The position numbers and the translations under genes were made by a program. Source: Chloroflexota bacterium (lineage in GTDB: Bacteria; Chloroflexota; Anaerolineae; Anaerolineales; DRMV01). Taken from it: 10,295 bases of DNA. This document shows positions 1 to 5,878 of this stretch, one piece after another (within the stretch, counting starts at the first letter, position 1; every line of letters starts with the position of its first letter). Location: assembly GCA_013153375.1 (NCBI GenBank), contig JAADEN010000057.1, positions 1 to 10,295 on the forward strand, written 5' to 3'. Below the pieces are notes generated by a model that saw only the letters and a list, made by a program, of their open reading frames with translations, was not told where the DNA came from and made no database searches.

Positions 1-277
1 GCCACTCCAGCGCGTGCTGGAACACGGGCAGGTCGGGCGTGTGGTCCTGGGCCAGGTGCGCGGGCCGCAGGAAGGGCACCTCCGCACCGTACTCCTGGGC
101 CACGGCCGCGATCTCGGGGTCGTCGGTGGAGACGATGACCCGGGTGACCGCGCGGGCCTGGAGGCCGGCGGCGATGCTGTAGGCCAGCAGCGGATGGCCG
201 GCGAAGGGCTTGATGTTCTTGCGCGGGATGCTCTTGGAGCCGCCCCGCGCGGGGATGAGGGCCAATACTTCGGGCAC
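1..277 (-). CDS. neuA: NeuA-type acylneuraminate cytidylyltransferase, N-terminal part (cut by window edge)
   Basis: The first 92 codons are visible and the rest lies beyond the left edge. Translation from the GTG at 277 begins VPEVLALIPARGGSKSIPRK, the nucleotide-binding signature of cytidylyltransferases that activate sialic-acid-type nonulosonic acids with CTP. This is followed by KPFAGHPLLAYSI and a VSTDDPEIA segment, both typical of the family. The enzyme family makes CMP-sugars in the cytoplasm for surface glycans. The start is set by AGGAGG at 284-289, six bases upstream. The substrate (neuraminic, legionaminic or pseudaminic acid) cannot be told from this fragment. A KdsB enzyme is less likely because the IPARGGSKSIPRKN form is typical of the NeuA group. 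A TACAAT box lies about 90 bases upstream. Confidence 0.85.
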   Translation of the reverse strand, partial: MPEVLALIPARGGSKSIPRKNIKPFAGHPLLAYSIAAGLQARAVTRVIVSTDDPEIAAVAQEYGAEVPFLRPAHLAQDHTPDLPVFQHALEW

Positions 278-366
278 GGTGTCCCTCCTGGCGCGTGGCC
301 GGCGCGCGGCGACGCGCCGCGTGCCGCGCGGCTGCCCTGCACGGACAGGGTTGGGTCTCAGGCTTG

Positions 367-372
367 ATTGTA
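367..372 (-). promoter_or_regulatory. Possible -10 box for the neuA-like gene
   Basis: TACAAT on the minus strand lies about 90 bases before the GTG start. The octamer GGTACAAT also occurs just upstream of tyrS, which gives some support. No -35 box is recognisable 16-18 bases upstream, so the assignment is weak. The leader it would produce holds a hairpin of CGCGGCG and CGCCGCG around a three-base loop near 306-322. Confidence 0.35.
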
Positions 373-388
373 CCGCGTTCGGAGGAGA

Positions 389-429
389 CGCGCGGCCGGG
401 CCGGAGGATGGCCTCCGACCCGGCGCGCG
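389..429 (-). terminator. Long GC hairpin downstream of the DegV gene
   Basis: The arms 389-407 and 412-429 pair over about 17 positions around a four-base loop, with one bulged base at 394. The one imperfect position (401 with 418) is a C-A mismatch in plus-strand RNA but a G-U wobble in minus-strand RNA. The hairpin therefore folds better in the transcript of the DegV gene, whose stop codon lies about 20 bases before it. No U-tract follows, so it may act as a 3'-end-stabilising or U-independent terminator rather than a classical one. Confidence 0.5.
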
Positions 430-450
430 AGGAGAGGGGTGTGCCTGCAA

Positions 451-1302
451 CTACATACCGGCCAGGTAGGTGATGCCCACGGTGCCCGGCCCCACATGGA
501 CGCCCACGGTGGGGCTGGCCGGGGTGATGTATTCCTCCACGGGCGTCACATGTTCTTTGAGCATGTCCAGCAGGCGCTGGGCCTCTTCTTCCGCGTCGGC
601 GTGCAACACCGCCACCCGCACGGGCTGGCGTCCGCCTATGCGATCCACGGCCAGGGCCACCAGGCGCTTGAGGGCCTTTTTGCGCGAGCGCACTTTCTCG
701 ACCGGCTCCACGCGGCCGTTCTGCACTTCCAAGATGGGCTTGATGTTGAGCATGGAGCCGAACAAGCGGGACGCGCCGCCGATGCGTCCGCCCCGATGGA
801 GATATTCCAGGGTTTCGACCAGCAGGAGCACGCCGCTCCGATCGCGGGCCTGTTCGGCCACGGCCTTGGCCTGCATGAGGTCCGCGCCCTCCGCGGCCGC
901 GCGCGCCGCGGCCACGGCCTGAAAGCCCAGGGACATGCCCACTTGCAGGGAGTCCACGATTTCGACGCGCGCCTCGGGCACCATGTCCTTGGCCTGCTCC
1001 GCGGAGGCGATGGTGCCCGAGAGTTTGGACGAGATCAGCACGGCCAGGATGTCGTAGCCCTGGTCGTGCAGGCGCTGATAGACCTCCGCGAACGCGCCGG
1101 CCGAGGGCTGCGAGGTGGTGGGCAGTTCTTTGGCCGTGCGCAGGCGACGGTAGAACTCTTCGGGGGTGATGTCCACACCGTCCAGGTAGGTCTGGGTGCC
1201 CCAAATGACTTGCAAGGGTACGACGGTGATGTTGTATTGCCGAACCAAGGATTCTGGGATGGTTGCCGTACTGTCGGTGACTACAGCCACAGGTTTGCTC
1301 AT
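451..1302 (-). CDS. DegV family fatty-acid-binding protein
   Basis: This 283-residue protein has the usual DegV length. Visible signatures are VTDST at residues 8-12, TTSQPS at 62-67, SSKLSGT at 91-97, VDSLQVGMSLGF near 116-127 and TLEYLHRGGRIG in the second half. DegV/FakB proteins are cytoplasmic and bind a fatty acid. In Firmicutes, FakB presents exogenous fatty acids to the kinase FakA for phosphorylation. No FakA homologue is in this window, so the physiological partner is unknown. The ATG at 1302 is preceded by GAGGAG about nine bases upstream. The gene stands divergent from the tRNA cluster. I see no convincing promoter for it in 1303-1440. The family call is firm; the exact ligand is not. 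Confidence 0.93.
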   Translation of the reverse strand: MSKPVAVVTDSTATIPESLVRQYNITVVPLQVIWGTQTYLDGVDITPEEFYRRLRTAKELPTTSQPSAGAFAEVYQRLHDQGYDILAVLISSKLSGTIASAEQAKDMVPEARVEIVDSLQVGMSLGFQAVAAARAAAEGADLMQAKAVAEQARDRSGVLLLVETLEYLHRGGRIGGASRLFGSMLNIKPILEVQNGRVEPVEKVRSRKKALKRLVALAVDRIGGRQPVRVAVLHADAEEEAQRLLDMLKEHVTPVEEYITPASPTVGVHVGPGTVGITYLAGM

Positions 1303-1390
1303 GGGGCTCGGCTCCTCGAGAGGGGATAAGAGGCGGACAGGTCACAACAAGATAACCCCGAGGGCGCGCAGAAGTCGCGCCGCGCACGAC

Positions 1391-1419
1391 TTGACAAAGC
1401 CCCCGCTTCTCAGTAGAAT
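1391..1419 (+). promoter_or_regulatory. Sigma-70-type promoter of the tRNA cluster
   Basis: TTGACA at 1391-1396 and TAGAAT at 1414-1419 are separated by exactly 17 bases. This gives a perfect -35 box and a five-of-six -10 box. Transcription would start near 1426, about 15 bases before mature tRNA-Phe, leaving a short 5' leader for RNase P to remove. It is the strongest promoter visible in the window, as expected for stable RNA genes. Confidence 0.85.
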
Positions 1420-1440
1420 TGAGGCTGCCAGTACGGAAGT

Positions 1441-1513
<73 letters not shown>

Positions 1514-1559
1514 CTGGGCTGCCCTCCTCCCCACGGCTGAGGGCCGGAACCGTCCACAA

Positions 1560-1632
1560 GCGGGCGTAGTTCAGTTGGTAGAACGCCTCCTTGCCAAGGA
1601 GAAGGTCGCCGGTTCGAGTCCGGTCGCCCGCT
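1560..1632 (+). tRNA. tRNA-Gly (anticodon GCC)
   Basis: The 73-base cloverleaf has acceptor GCGGGCG with CGCCCGC, D stem GTTC with GAAC, and T stem GCCGG with CCGGT (one G-U pair) around TTCGAGT. The anticodon loop TTGCCAA places GCC at 1593-1595. The outermost anticodon-stem pair (27-43, C1586 with A1602) is mismatched, but the other four pairs hold. CCA is not encoded. It lies 46 bases after tRNA-Phe and is probably on the same transcript. Confidence 0.97.
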
Positions 1633-1645
1633 CTGGAGGGCAAAG

Positions 1646-1684
1646 GGCCGAGGGTCGGATTTTGCCCTCGGCCTTTCTTTCTCT
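1646..1684 (+). terminator. Terminator-like hairpin between tRNA-Gly and tRNA-Cys
   Basis: GGCCGAGGG at 1646-1654 pairs perfectly with CCCTCGGCC at 1665-1673 around a ten-base loop, and is followed by the pyrimidine tract TTTCTTTCTCT. This is the layout of an intrinsic terminator. Its position inside the tRNA cluster implies either partial readthrough to tRNA-Cys or a separate promoter, and I could not find a convincing one. It might instead be a processing hairpin. Confidence 0.65.
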
Positions 1685-1692
1685 ATCTCTAT

Positions 1693-1766
<74 letters not shown>

Positions 1767-1769
1767 TCA

Positions 1770-1796
1770 CCCCGCCCCTGGGCGGGGTTCTTCTTT
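1770..1796 (+). terminator. Intrinsic terminator of the tRNA cluster
   Basis: CCCCGCC at 1770-1776 pairs with GGCGGGG at 1781-1787 around a four-base loop, followed by TTCTTCTTT. It lies three bases after tRNA-Cys and ends the cluster before the tyrS promoter. Confidence 0.8.
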
Positions 1797-1801
1797 GCCC
1801 G

Positions 1802-1810
1802 TGGTACAAT
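1802..1810 (+). promoter_or_regulatory. Possible extended -10 promoter of tyrS
   Basis: TGGTACAAT matches the extended -10 form TGn-TACAAT, 55 bases before the tyrS ATG and immediately after the tRNA terminator. There is no clear -35 box. The resulting leader of about 50 bases contains a perfect 16-base palindrome at 1821-1836. It is too short to hold a T-box element, which regulates tyrS in many other bacteria. Confidence 0.5.
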
Positions 1811-1820
1811 TGCCTCCGGC

Positions 1821-1836
1821 CCGCGGCGCGCCGCGG
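1821..1836. repeat. Perfect 16-base GC palindrome in the tyrS leader
   Basis: CCGCGGCGCGCCGCGG reads identically on both strands. It sits between the putative -10 box and the start codon of tyrS, 29 bases before the ATG. As RNA it could form a short hairpin. A different 16-base GC palindrome occupies a similar place upstream of the dedA-family gene. Confidence 0.7.
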
Positions 1837-1865
1837 CCTCAAAATCTTTCCCCCAGAGGCCAAGC

Positions 1866-3101
1866 ATGGTGGACCCACGCCAAATGCCCCTCGACGAACA
1901 ACTGGATTTGCTCTTCCAGGGCACCGAATACGGCGACCCCGAACTGGAACGGGCCATGCGCCGGGAATTGCGGGCGCGCCTGGAGGAATCGCAACGCACG
2001 GGCCGGCCGCTGCGGGTGTATCTGGGCGTGGACCCCCGCACTTCGGACCTGCACCTGGGCCACACGGTGCCCATGCGCAAACTGCGCCAGTTCCAGGACC
2101 TGGGCCACACGGCCATCTTCCTCATCGGCACGTTCACCAGCCTGGTGGGCGACCCCGGCGACAAGGACAAAGCCCGGGCGCTGATGTCCTTCGAGGAGGT
2201 CATGGCCAACGCCAAGACCTACACCGAGCAGGCCTTCAAGGTGCTGGACCCCGAGCGCACGGTCATCCGCTACAACCACGAGTGGTTGGGCGACCTCAAG
2301 TTCGGCGATTTGATTCACATTGCCTCGCACTTCACGGTGCAGCAGTTCCTGGCCCGCGACAATTTTCGCAAGCGCCACGAGAAGGGCGATCCCATCCATC
2401 TGCACGAGTTCTTCTACCCGCTGATGCAGGGCTACGACGCGGTGGCCTTAGAGACCGATGTGCAAATCGGCGGCACGGACCAGACCTTCAACATCATCGT
2501 CGCGGGGCGCAAACTGCAAGAGGCCTTCGGGCAGCGGCCCCAGGTGGGCATCCTTCTGCCGTTGCTGCCGGGCACCGACGGCAAGACCAAGATGAGCAAG
2601 TCCCTGGGCAACCACATCCCCCTCACCGCCACGCCCGAGGACATGTACGGCAAGATCATGAGCGTGCCCGACGAGGCCATGCCCCTGTACATGCGCCTGC
2701 TCACCCGCTGGGGCCCGCAGGAGATTCAGGCCCTGGAAGCCGACTTGCAGGCCGGGCGGCTGCATCCCCGAGATTTGAAGATGCGCATCGCCCGGGAGGT
2801 GGTGGAAATCTTCCACGGGCCCGAGGCCGCGGCCCGGGCCGAGGCCCACTTCGTGCGGGTGTTCCAGCAGCGCGACCTGCCCGAAGACCTGCCCGAATAC
2901 ACCCTGAAGCCCGGCCAGACGGTGCTGGATGTGCTGGTGGACGCGGGTTTGGTGAGCAGCCGCAACGAGGGGCGGCGCATGGTCAACCAGCGCAGCGTGC
3001 GCCTGGACGGCCAGGTGCTGACCGACGCGTTGGCTCCCTTCCCGGGGCCGGGCGTGCTGCGGGTGGGCAAGCGGCGCTTCGTGCGCGTGGTGGAGGCGTA
3101 G
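1866..3101 (+). CDS. tyrS: Tyrosine-tRNA ligase (TyrRS, S4-domain type)
   Basis: The 411-residue cytoplasmic enzyme charges tRNA-Tyr with tyrosine using ATP. The class I signature HLGH is at residues 63-66 and KMSKS at 242-246. The tyrosine- and adenylate-binding stretches YPLMQGYD (184-191) and GGTDQ (202-206) are present. A C-terminal S4 RNA-binding domain covers about residues 350-408, including SRNEGRRMVNQRSVRLDG. The GVDPRTSDLHLGH form and overall length fit the bacterial subgroup of about 400 residues rather than the E. coli-like one. The ATG at 1866 has only a weak AGAGG six bases upstream. It is preceded by the tRNA cluster and followed after three bases by a 27-codon ORF in the same frame. 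All catalytic motifs are intact. Confidence 0.97.
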   Translation: MVDPRQMPLDEQLDLLFQGTEYGDPELERAMRRELRARLEESQRTGRPLRVYLGVDPRTSDLHLGHTVPMRKLRQFQDLGHTAIFLIGTFTSLVGDPGDKDKARALMSFEEVMANAKTYTEQAFKVLDPERTVIRYNHEWLGDLKFGDLIHIASHFTVQQFLARDNFRKRHEKGDPIHLHEFFYPLMQGYDAVALETDVQIGGTDQTFNIIVAGRKLQEAFGQRPQVGILLPLLPGTDGKTKMSKSLGNHIPLTATPEDMYGKIMSVPDEAMPLYMRLLTRWGPQEIQALEADLQAGRLHPRDLKMRIAREVVEIFHGPEAAARAEAHFVRVFQQRDLPEDLPEYTLKPGQTVLDVLVDAGLVSSRNEGRRMVNQRSVRLDGQVLTDALAPFPGPGVLRVGKRRFVRVVEA

Positions 3102-3104
3102 GCC

Positions 3105-3188
3105 ATGACGCGCTTCGGCTGGTGTTCGGCGACGACCGCATTGCGCGGCATGGCCTGTATGGTCATGATGATGGCTTGGCGCGCGTAA
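3105..3188 (+). CDS. Putative 27-residue Met-rich leader peptide
   Basis: This short ORF begins with ATG three bases after the tyrS stop codon. It has GGAGG at 3092-3096, eight bases before the start, which is a better ribosome site than that of tyrS. The peptide carries six Met (residues 1, 16, 19, 21, 22, 23), so five of the eight codons 16-23 are ATG. It also has two Cys, both written TGT, whereas the downstream enzyme gene uses TGC for all its Cys codons that I checked. Its TAA stop lies seven bases before a hairpin with a U-tract, and a Cys/Met-metabolism gene follows. That arrangement resembles an amino-acid attenuator leader. It is in frame with tyrS beyond one TAG, so it could also be non-coding trailer. 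No homologue is known to me, and a chance ORF cannot be excluded. Confidence 0.4.
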   Translation: MTRFGWCSATTALRGMACMVMMMAWRA

Positions 3189-3195
3189 ACTTCGC

Positions 3196-3228
3196 GGCGG
3201 CGTGGGAAACTGCGCCGCCTTTTTGTTT
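3196..3228 (+). terminator. Intrinsic terminator or attenuator between tyrS and the PLP-enzyme gene
   Basis: GGCGGCG at 3196-3202 pairs with CGCCGCC at 3213-3219 around a ten-base loop, followed by TTTTTGTTT. Structurally this is a standard intrinsic terminator. It lies 37 bases before the start of the PLP-enzyme gene, leaving little room for a promoter after it. It may therefore act as an attenuator on readthrough from tyrS or from a promoter further upstream. Confidence 0.85.
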
Positions 3229-3265
3229 GGCTGGCTTTGGCAACCCCATGCACCAAGGAGGACTT

Positions 3266-4510
3266 ATGAGTCACGCACAACCCTCTCCCCAGTGGCACCT
3301 GGGCACCTGGGCCCTGCACGGCGGCGACGATCCGGGTTTGCATCCTTATCATTCCCATTTGCCCGTGATCTTCCCCACCAGCACATACGCGTTCCCCGAT
3401 GTGGCCACGGGCGCGGCCATCTTCGGCGGCGAGCAGCCCGGCTATGTGTACGGCCGGGTGGGCCATCCCAACGCGGATCATCTGGCCCGCAAGATCGCGC
3501 TGCTGGAGGCCTACGACTTCTTGCGGCAGGGCACTCCGCCCGAGGAGGCCGCCGCGGGGCTGGTGTTCGCGTCGGGCATGGCGGCCATCACTTCCGCGCT
3601 GCTGGCCCGGGCCCAAAAGGGTTCCACCATCATCGCCCAGAAGGTGGTCTATGGCACGACCTTCGTCTTCTTGCACAAGGTCGCGCCCGAACTGGGCATT
3701 CAGGTGGTGTTCGTGGACGGCGACGACCCCGAGGCCTGGGAGAAGGCCTTCCGGGAGCATGTCAAGGTGACCTGGGCCTACATCGAGAGCCCGGCCAACC
3801 CCACGCTGGACATCACCGACATCGGCATGGTGGTGGATCTGGCTCATCGGGCCGGCGCGTGGGTCATCATGGACAACACCTTTGCCACGCCTTACTGCCA
3901 GCGTCCGCTGAGCCTGGATGTGGATGTGGTGGTCCACAGCACGACCAAGTACATCTCGGGCCACGGCCAGGCCATCGGCGGCGCGGTGGTCAGCCGGGAT
4001 CTGGACTTCATCCACGGGCCGGTCAAGGACATGCTCAAGACTTTCGGCGGCATGATGGGCCCCTTCGAGGCCTGGATGACCATGATGGGCTTCAAGACCT
4101 TCGAGATTCGGATGCAGCGCCATTGCGAGAACGCGGCCCGCATCGCCCGTTTCCTGGCCCAGCATCCCAAGGTGGCCCAGGTCTTCTACCCCGGCCTGCC
4201 CGAGTTCCCCGGCCACGAGGTGGCGCGCAAGCAGATGCACTGCTTCGGCGGCATGATTTCCTTCGAACTCAAGGGCGGCTATGACGCGGGCGTGCGTCTG
4301 ATGGAGAGCGTCACCCTGCCCGCGCTGGCCGTCAGCCTGGGCAAGGTGGACAGCCTCATCGAGCATCCGGCCAGCATGACCCACGCCAAGGTGCCGCCCG
4401 AGGAGCGCCAGCGCATGGGCATCACCGACGGCCTGGTGCGCTTCTCGGTGGGCATCGAGCCGGTGGAAGATTTGTTGGCCGACCTGGAGCGGGCGTTGGA
4501 ACAGGTCTGA
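3266..4510 (+). CDS. PLP-dependent Cys/Met metabolism enzyme (methionine gamma-lyase / cystathionine gamma-synthase-like)
   Basis: The 414-residue fold-type I PLP enzyme belongs to the MetB/MetC/MGL family, which acts on sulfur amino acids in the cytoplasm. The PLP lysine is K228 in HSTTKYISGH. Other family positions visible are Y62/R64 in YVYGRVGHPN, SGM at 103-105, Y129, D203 in MDNTFATPY, and R392 in the C-terminal GLVRFSVGIEP. The ORF is open far upstream, but AGGAGG at 3256-3261 selects the ATG at 3266 over the in-frame ATG at 3248. Aligned by eye to Pseudomonas methionine gamma-lyase, the active-site Cys116 (LYGCTF) is replaced by Thr131 (VYGTTF). This argues against a typical MGL, but it does not separate gamma-synthase, gamma-lyase and sulfhydrylase activities. 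A possible attenuator precedes it and a terminator follows it. Confidence 0.9.
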   Translation: MSHAQPSPQWHLGTWALHGGDDPGLHPYHSHLPVIFPTSTYAFPDVATGAAIFGGEQPGYVYGRVGHPNADHLARKIALLEAYDFLRQGTPPEEAAAGLVFASGMAAITSALLARAQKGSTIIAQKVVYGTTFVFLHKVAPELGIQVVFVDGDDPEAWEKAFREHVKVTWAYIESPANPTLDITDIGMVVDLAHRAGAWVIMDNTFATPYCQRPLSLDVDVVVHSTTKYISGHGQAIGGAVVSRDLDFIHGPVKDMLKTFGGMMGPFEAWMTMMGFKTFEIRMQRHCENAARIARFLAQHPKVAQVFYPGLPEFPGHEVARKQMHCFGGMISFELKGGYDAGVRLMESVTLPALAVSLGKVDSLIEHPASMTHAKVPPEERQRMGITDGLVRFSVGIEPVEDLLADLERALEQV

Positions 4511-4525
4511 GCGGGCCCGAGCCGT

Positions 4526-5518
4526 TCACGAAGCCCGGTCGCCGTGTGAGCGGGGCCGGGCTTTTTCGTTTGCGGCCGCGTCCCGGCCCGCAAGGAAGGC
4601 TTCCACCACGGGCAGGATGCGTTCCAGGACGCCCGGCTCGCTGCGGAACCAGCGGATGCGGGGGTCGCGGCGGCGGAACCAGTTGGCCTGGCGGCGCACG
4701 AAGGTGTGGGTGCGGCGCAGGATGCGGGCCTTGGCCTCCTCCAGGCTCCAGCGGCCCTGCAGGTAGCCGATGAGTTCCGCGTAGCCGATGCCCGACAGCG
4801 CGGGCAGGTCGGGGGAATAGCCCTGATCCAGCAGGGCGCGCACCTCGTCCAGCCAGCCCTGGGCCAGCATGGCCTCCAGCCGCTGCGCGATGCGGCGGTG
4901 CAGTTCGTCCCGGGGCAGCCACAGGCCCAGCATCAGGGTGCGGTAGCGGGGCGGGCCCTTGCCTTGCTGCGCGGAGAAGCGGCGGCCCGTGGTGAAGATG
5001 ACCTCCAGCGCGCGCACGGTGCGGCGCAGGTTGCGGGGCTGGATGCGCGCCGCGGCCGCGGGGTCCAGCACGGCCAGACGGCGGTGCAGTTCCTCGGGGC
5101 CGATGCGTTGGCCCCAGGCCTCCAGCGCGGCCCGCAGGCGGGGCTGCGGCGGCACCCGGGGGATGCGCCAGTTTTCCACCACGGCCCACACATATTGCCC
5201 TGTGCCGCCCACCAGCAGCGGCACCCGCCCCCGGGCCAGGATGTCGTCCAGGGCCGCGAACGCGGCGTCCTGATACTGGCCCAGGGACCAGACCTCGTCC
5301 GGGTCGGCCACATCCAGCAGGTGGTGGGGCACGCGCGCCCGCTCCGCGGGCGTGGGCTTGGCCGTGCCGATGTCCATCCCCCGATAGAGCAATCGGGAGT
5401 CCGCGGACACGATCTCGCCGCCGAGGGCCTGGGCCAGGTCCAGCGAGAGCGCGGTCTTGCCCACCGCGGTGGGGCCGACCAGGGCGATGAGGGGCGGGCG
5501 CTCACTCGGGACGGACAT
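4526..5518 (-). CDS. miaA: tRNA dimethylallyltransferase
   Basis: The 330-residue enzyme transfers a dimethylallyl group to A37 of tRNAs that read UNN codons, such as the tRNA-Phe and tRNA-Cys in this window. The P-loop GPTAVGKT is at residues 15-22, DSRLLYRGMDIGTAKP at 40-55 and VGGTG at 103-107. The usual DSMQ after the loop is DSRL here. The start is placed at the ATG at 5518 because family similarity begins there. The frame stays open for another 57 codons upstream, but that part is antisense of frame to yraN. The first 17 bases overlap the end of yraN and there is no good Shine-Dalgarno site, so translation is probably coupled to yraN. The 3' end overlaps the plus-strand terminator at 4531-4566, and transcription is convergent with the PLP-enzyme gene. 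Confidence 0.95.
   Translation of the reverse strand: MSVPSERPPLIALVGPTAVGKTALSLDLAQALGGEIVSADSRLLYRGMDIGTAKPTPAERARVPHHLLDVADPDEVWSLGQYQDAAFAALDDILARGRVPLLVGGTGQYVWAVVENWRIPRVPPQPRLRAALEAWGQRIGPEELHRRLAVLDPAAAARIQPRNLRRTVRALEVIFTTGRRFSAQQGKGPPRYRTLMLGLWLPRDELHRRIAQRLEAMLAQGWLDEVRALLDQGYSPDLPALSGIGYAELIGYLQGRWSLEEAKARILRRTHTFVRRQANWFRRRDPRIRWFRSEPGVLERILPVVEAFLAGRDAAANEKARPRSHGDRAS
4531..4566 (+). terminator. Intrinsic terminator of the PLP-enzyme gene, inside the 3' end of miaA
   Basis: AAGCCCGG at 4531-4538 pairs with CCGGGCTT at 4556-4563, and TTTTT runs 4562-4566. It lies 20 bases after the stop codon of the plus-strand gene. It is embedded in the last dozen codons of convergent miaA. 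On the minus strand no U-tract follows the hairpin, so it serves one direction only. Confidence 0.8.
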
Positions 5519-5870
5519 CGGTCCAATGCCGTACTTGGGGCGGGGCCGCGGGGTCGGGCCAGTAGAGCGCGAGGACATCCAGCCGCCAGGGCCAGCGCGC
5601 CTCGGGGTCGTGCTCGGCCAGGTAGTGCTCCGCGGCCGCGTGCATGTGAGCCAGTTTGCGCGCGGTGACCGCGTCTTCGGGCCAGCCAAAGCCGCGCGTC
5701 GAGCGGGTCTTCACCTCCACGAAGACCACCTGGTCGCCGTCCCGGGCCACGATGTCGATCTCGCCGTAGGGCGTGCGCACATTGCGGCCCAGGATGGCGT
5801 ACCCGCGCGCCTGCAAGTAGCGCGCGGCCCAGGCTTCACCCTGGCGGGCCAGACGGCGCGGGTCGCCCAT
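5502..5870 (-). CDS. yraN: UPF0102 (YraN) family nuclease-fold protein
   Basis: The 122-residue protein has the normal length of the family. It has the restriction-endonuclease-like core: E12 in the first helix, RN at 29-30, GEIDIVARD at 36-44 and VFVEVKTR at 49-56, which supplies the E-x-K of a PD-(D/E)xK site. Family members are predicted nucleases, similar in fold to Holliday junction resolvases, with no settled function. The ATG at 5870 is chosen because GAGG at 5877-5880 lies six bases upstream and family similarity starts there. The frame continues upstream antisense of frame to the dedA-family gene. It sits eight bases after that gene's stop codon, its Shine-Dalgarno site overlaps that stop, and its own end overlaps miaA, so the three genes form one operon. 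Confidence 0.93.
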   Translation of the reverse strand: MGDPRRLARQGEAWAARYLQARGYAILGRNVRTPYGEIDIVARDGDQVVFVEVKTRSTRGFGWPEDAVTARKLAHMHAAAEHYLAEHDPEARWPWRLDVLALYWPDPAAPPQVRHWTDVRPE

Positions 5871-5878
5871 GAGGAACC

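Noticed and set aside
295..1329. 344-codon open frame on the plus strand
   Set aside because: Antisense to the DegV gene, with shadow-type composition.
1811..1865. T-box riboswitch before tyrS
   Set aside because: Only about 50 bases of leader are available after the terminator, with no T-box sequence or specifier stem.
2282..3265. Long N-terminal extension of the PLP enzyme
   Set aside because: It overlaps tyrS in another frame with no homology; the Shine-Dalgarno site at 3256-3261 and family length set the start at 3266.
3102..3265. SAM riboswitch before the Cys/Met enzyme gene
   Set aside because: I see none of the conserved SAM-I core or other SAM-class signatures; only the small ORF and hairpin are present.
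2726..4384. 552-codon open frame on the minus strand
   Set aside because: Antisense to tyrS and the PLP-enzyme gene, with no recognisable motif or ribosome site.
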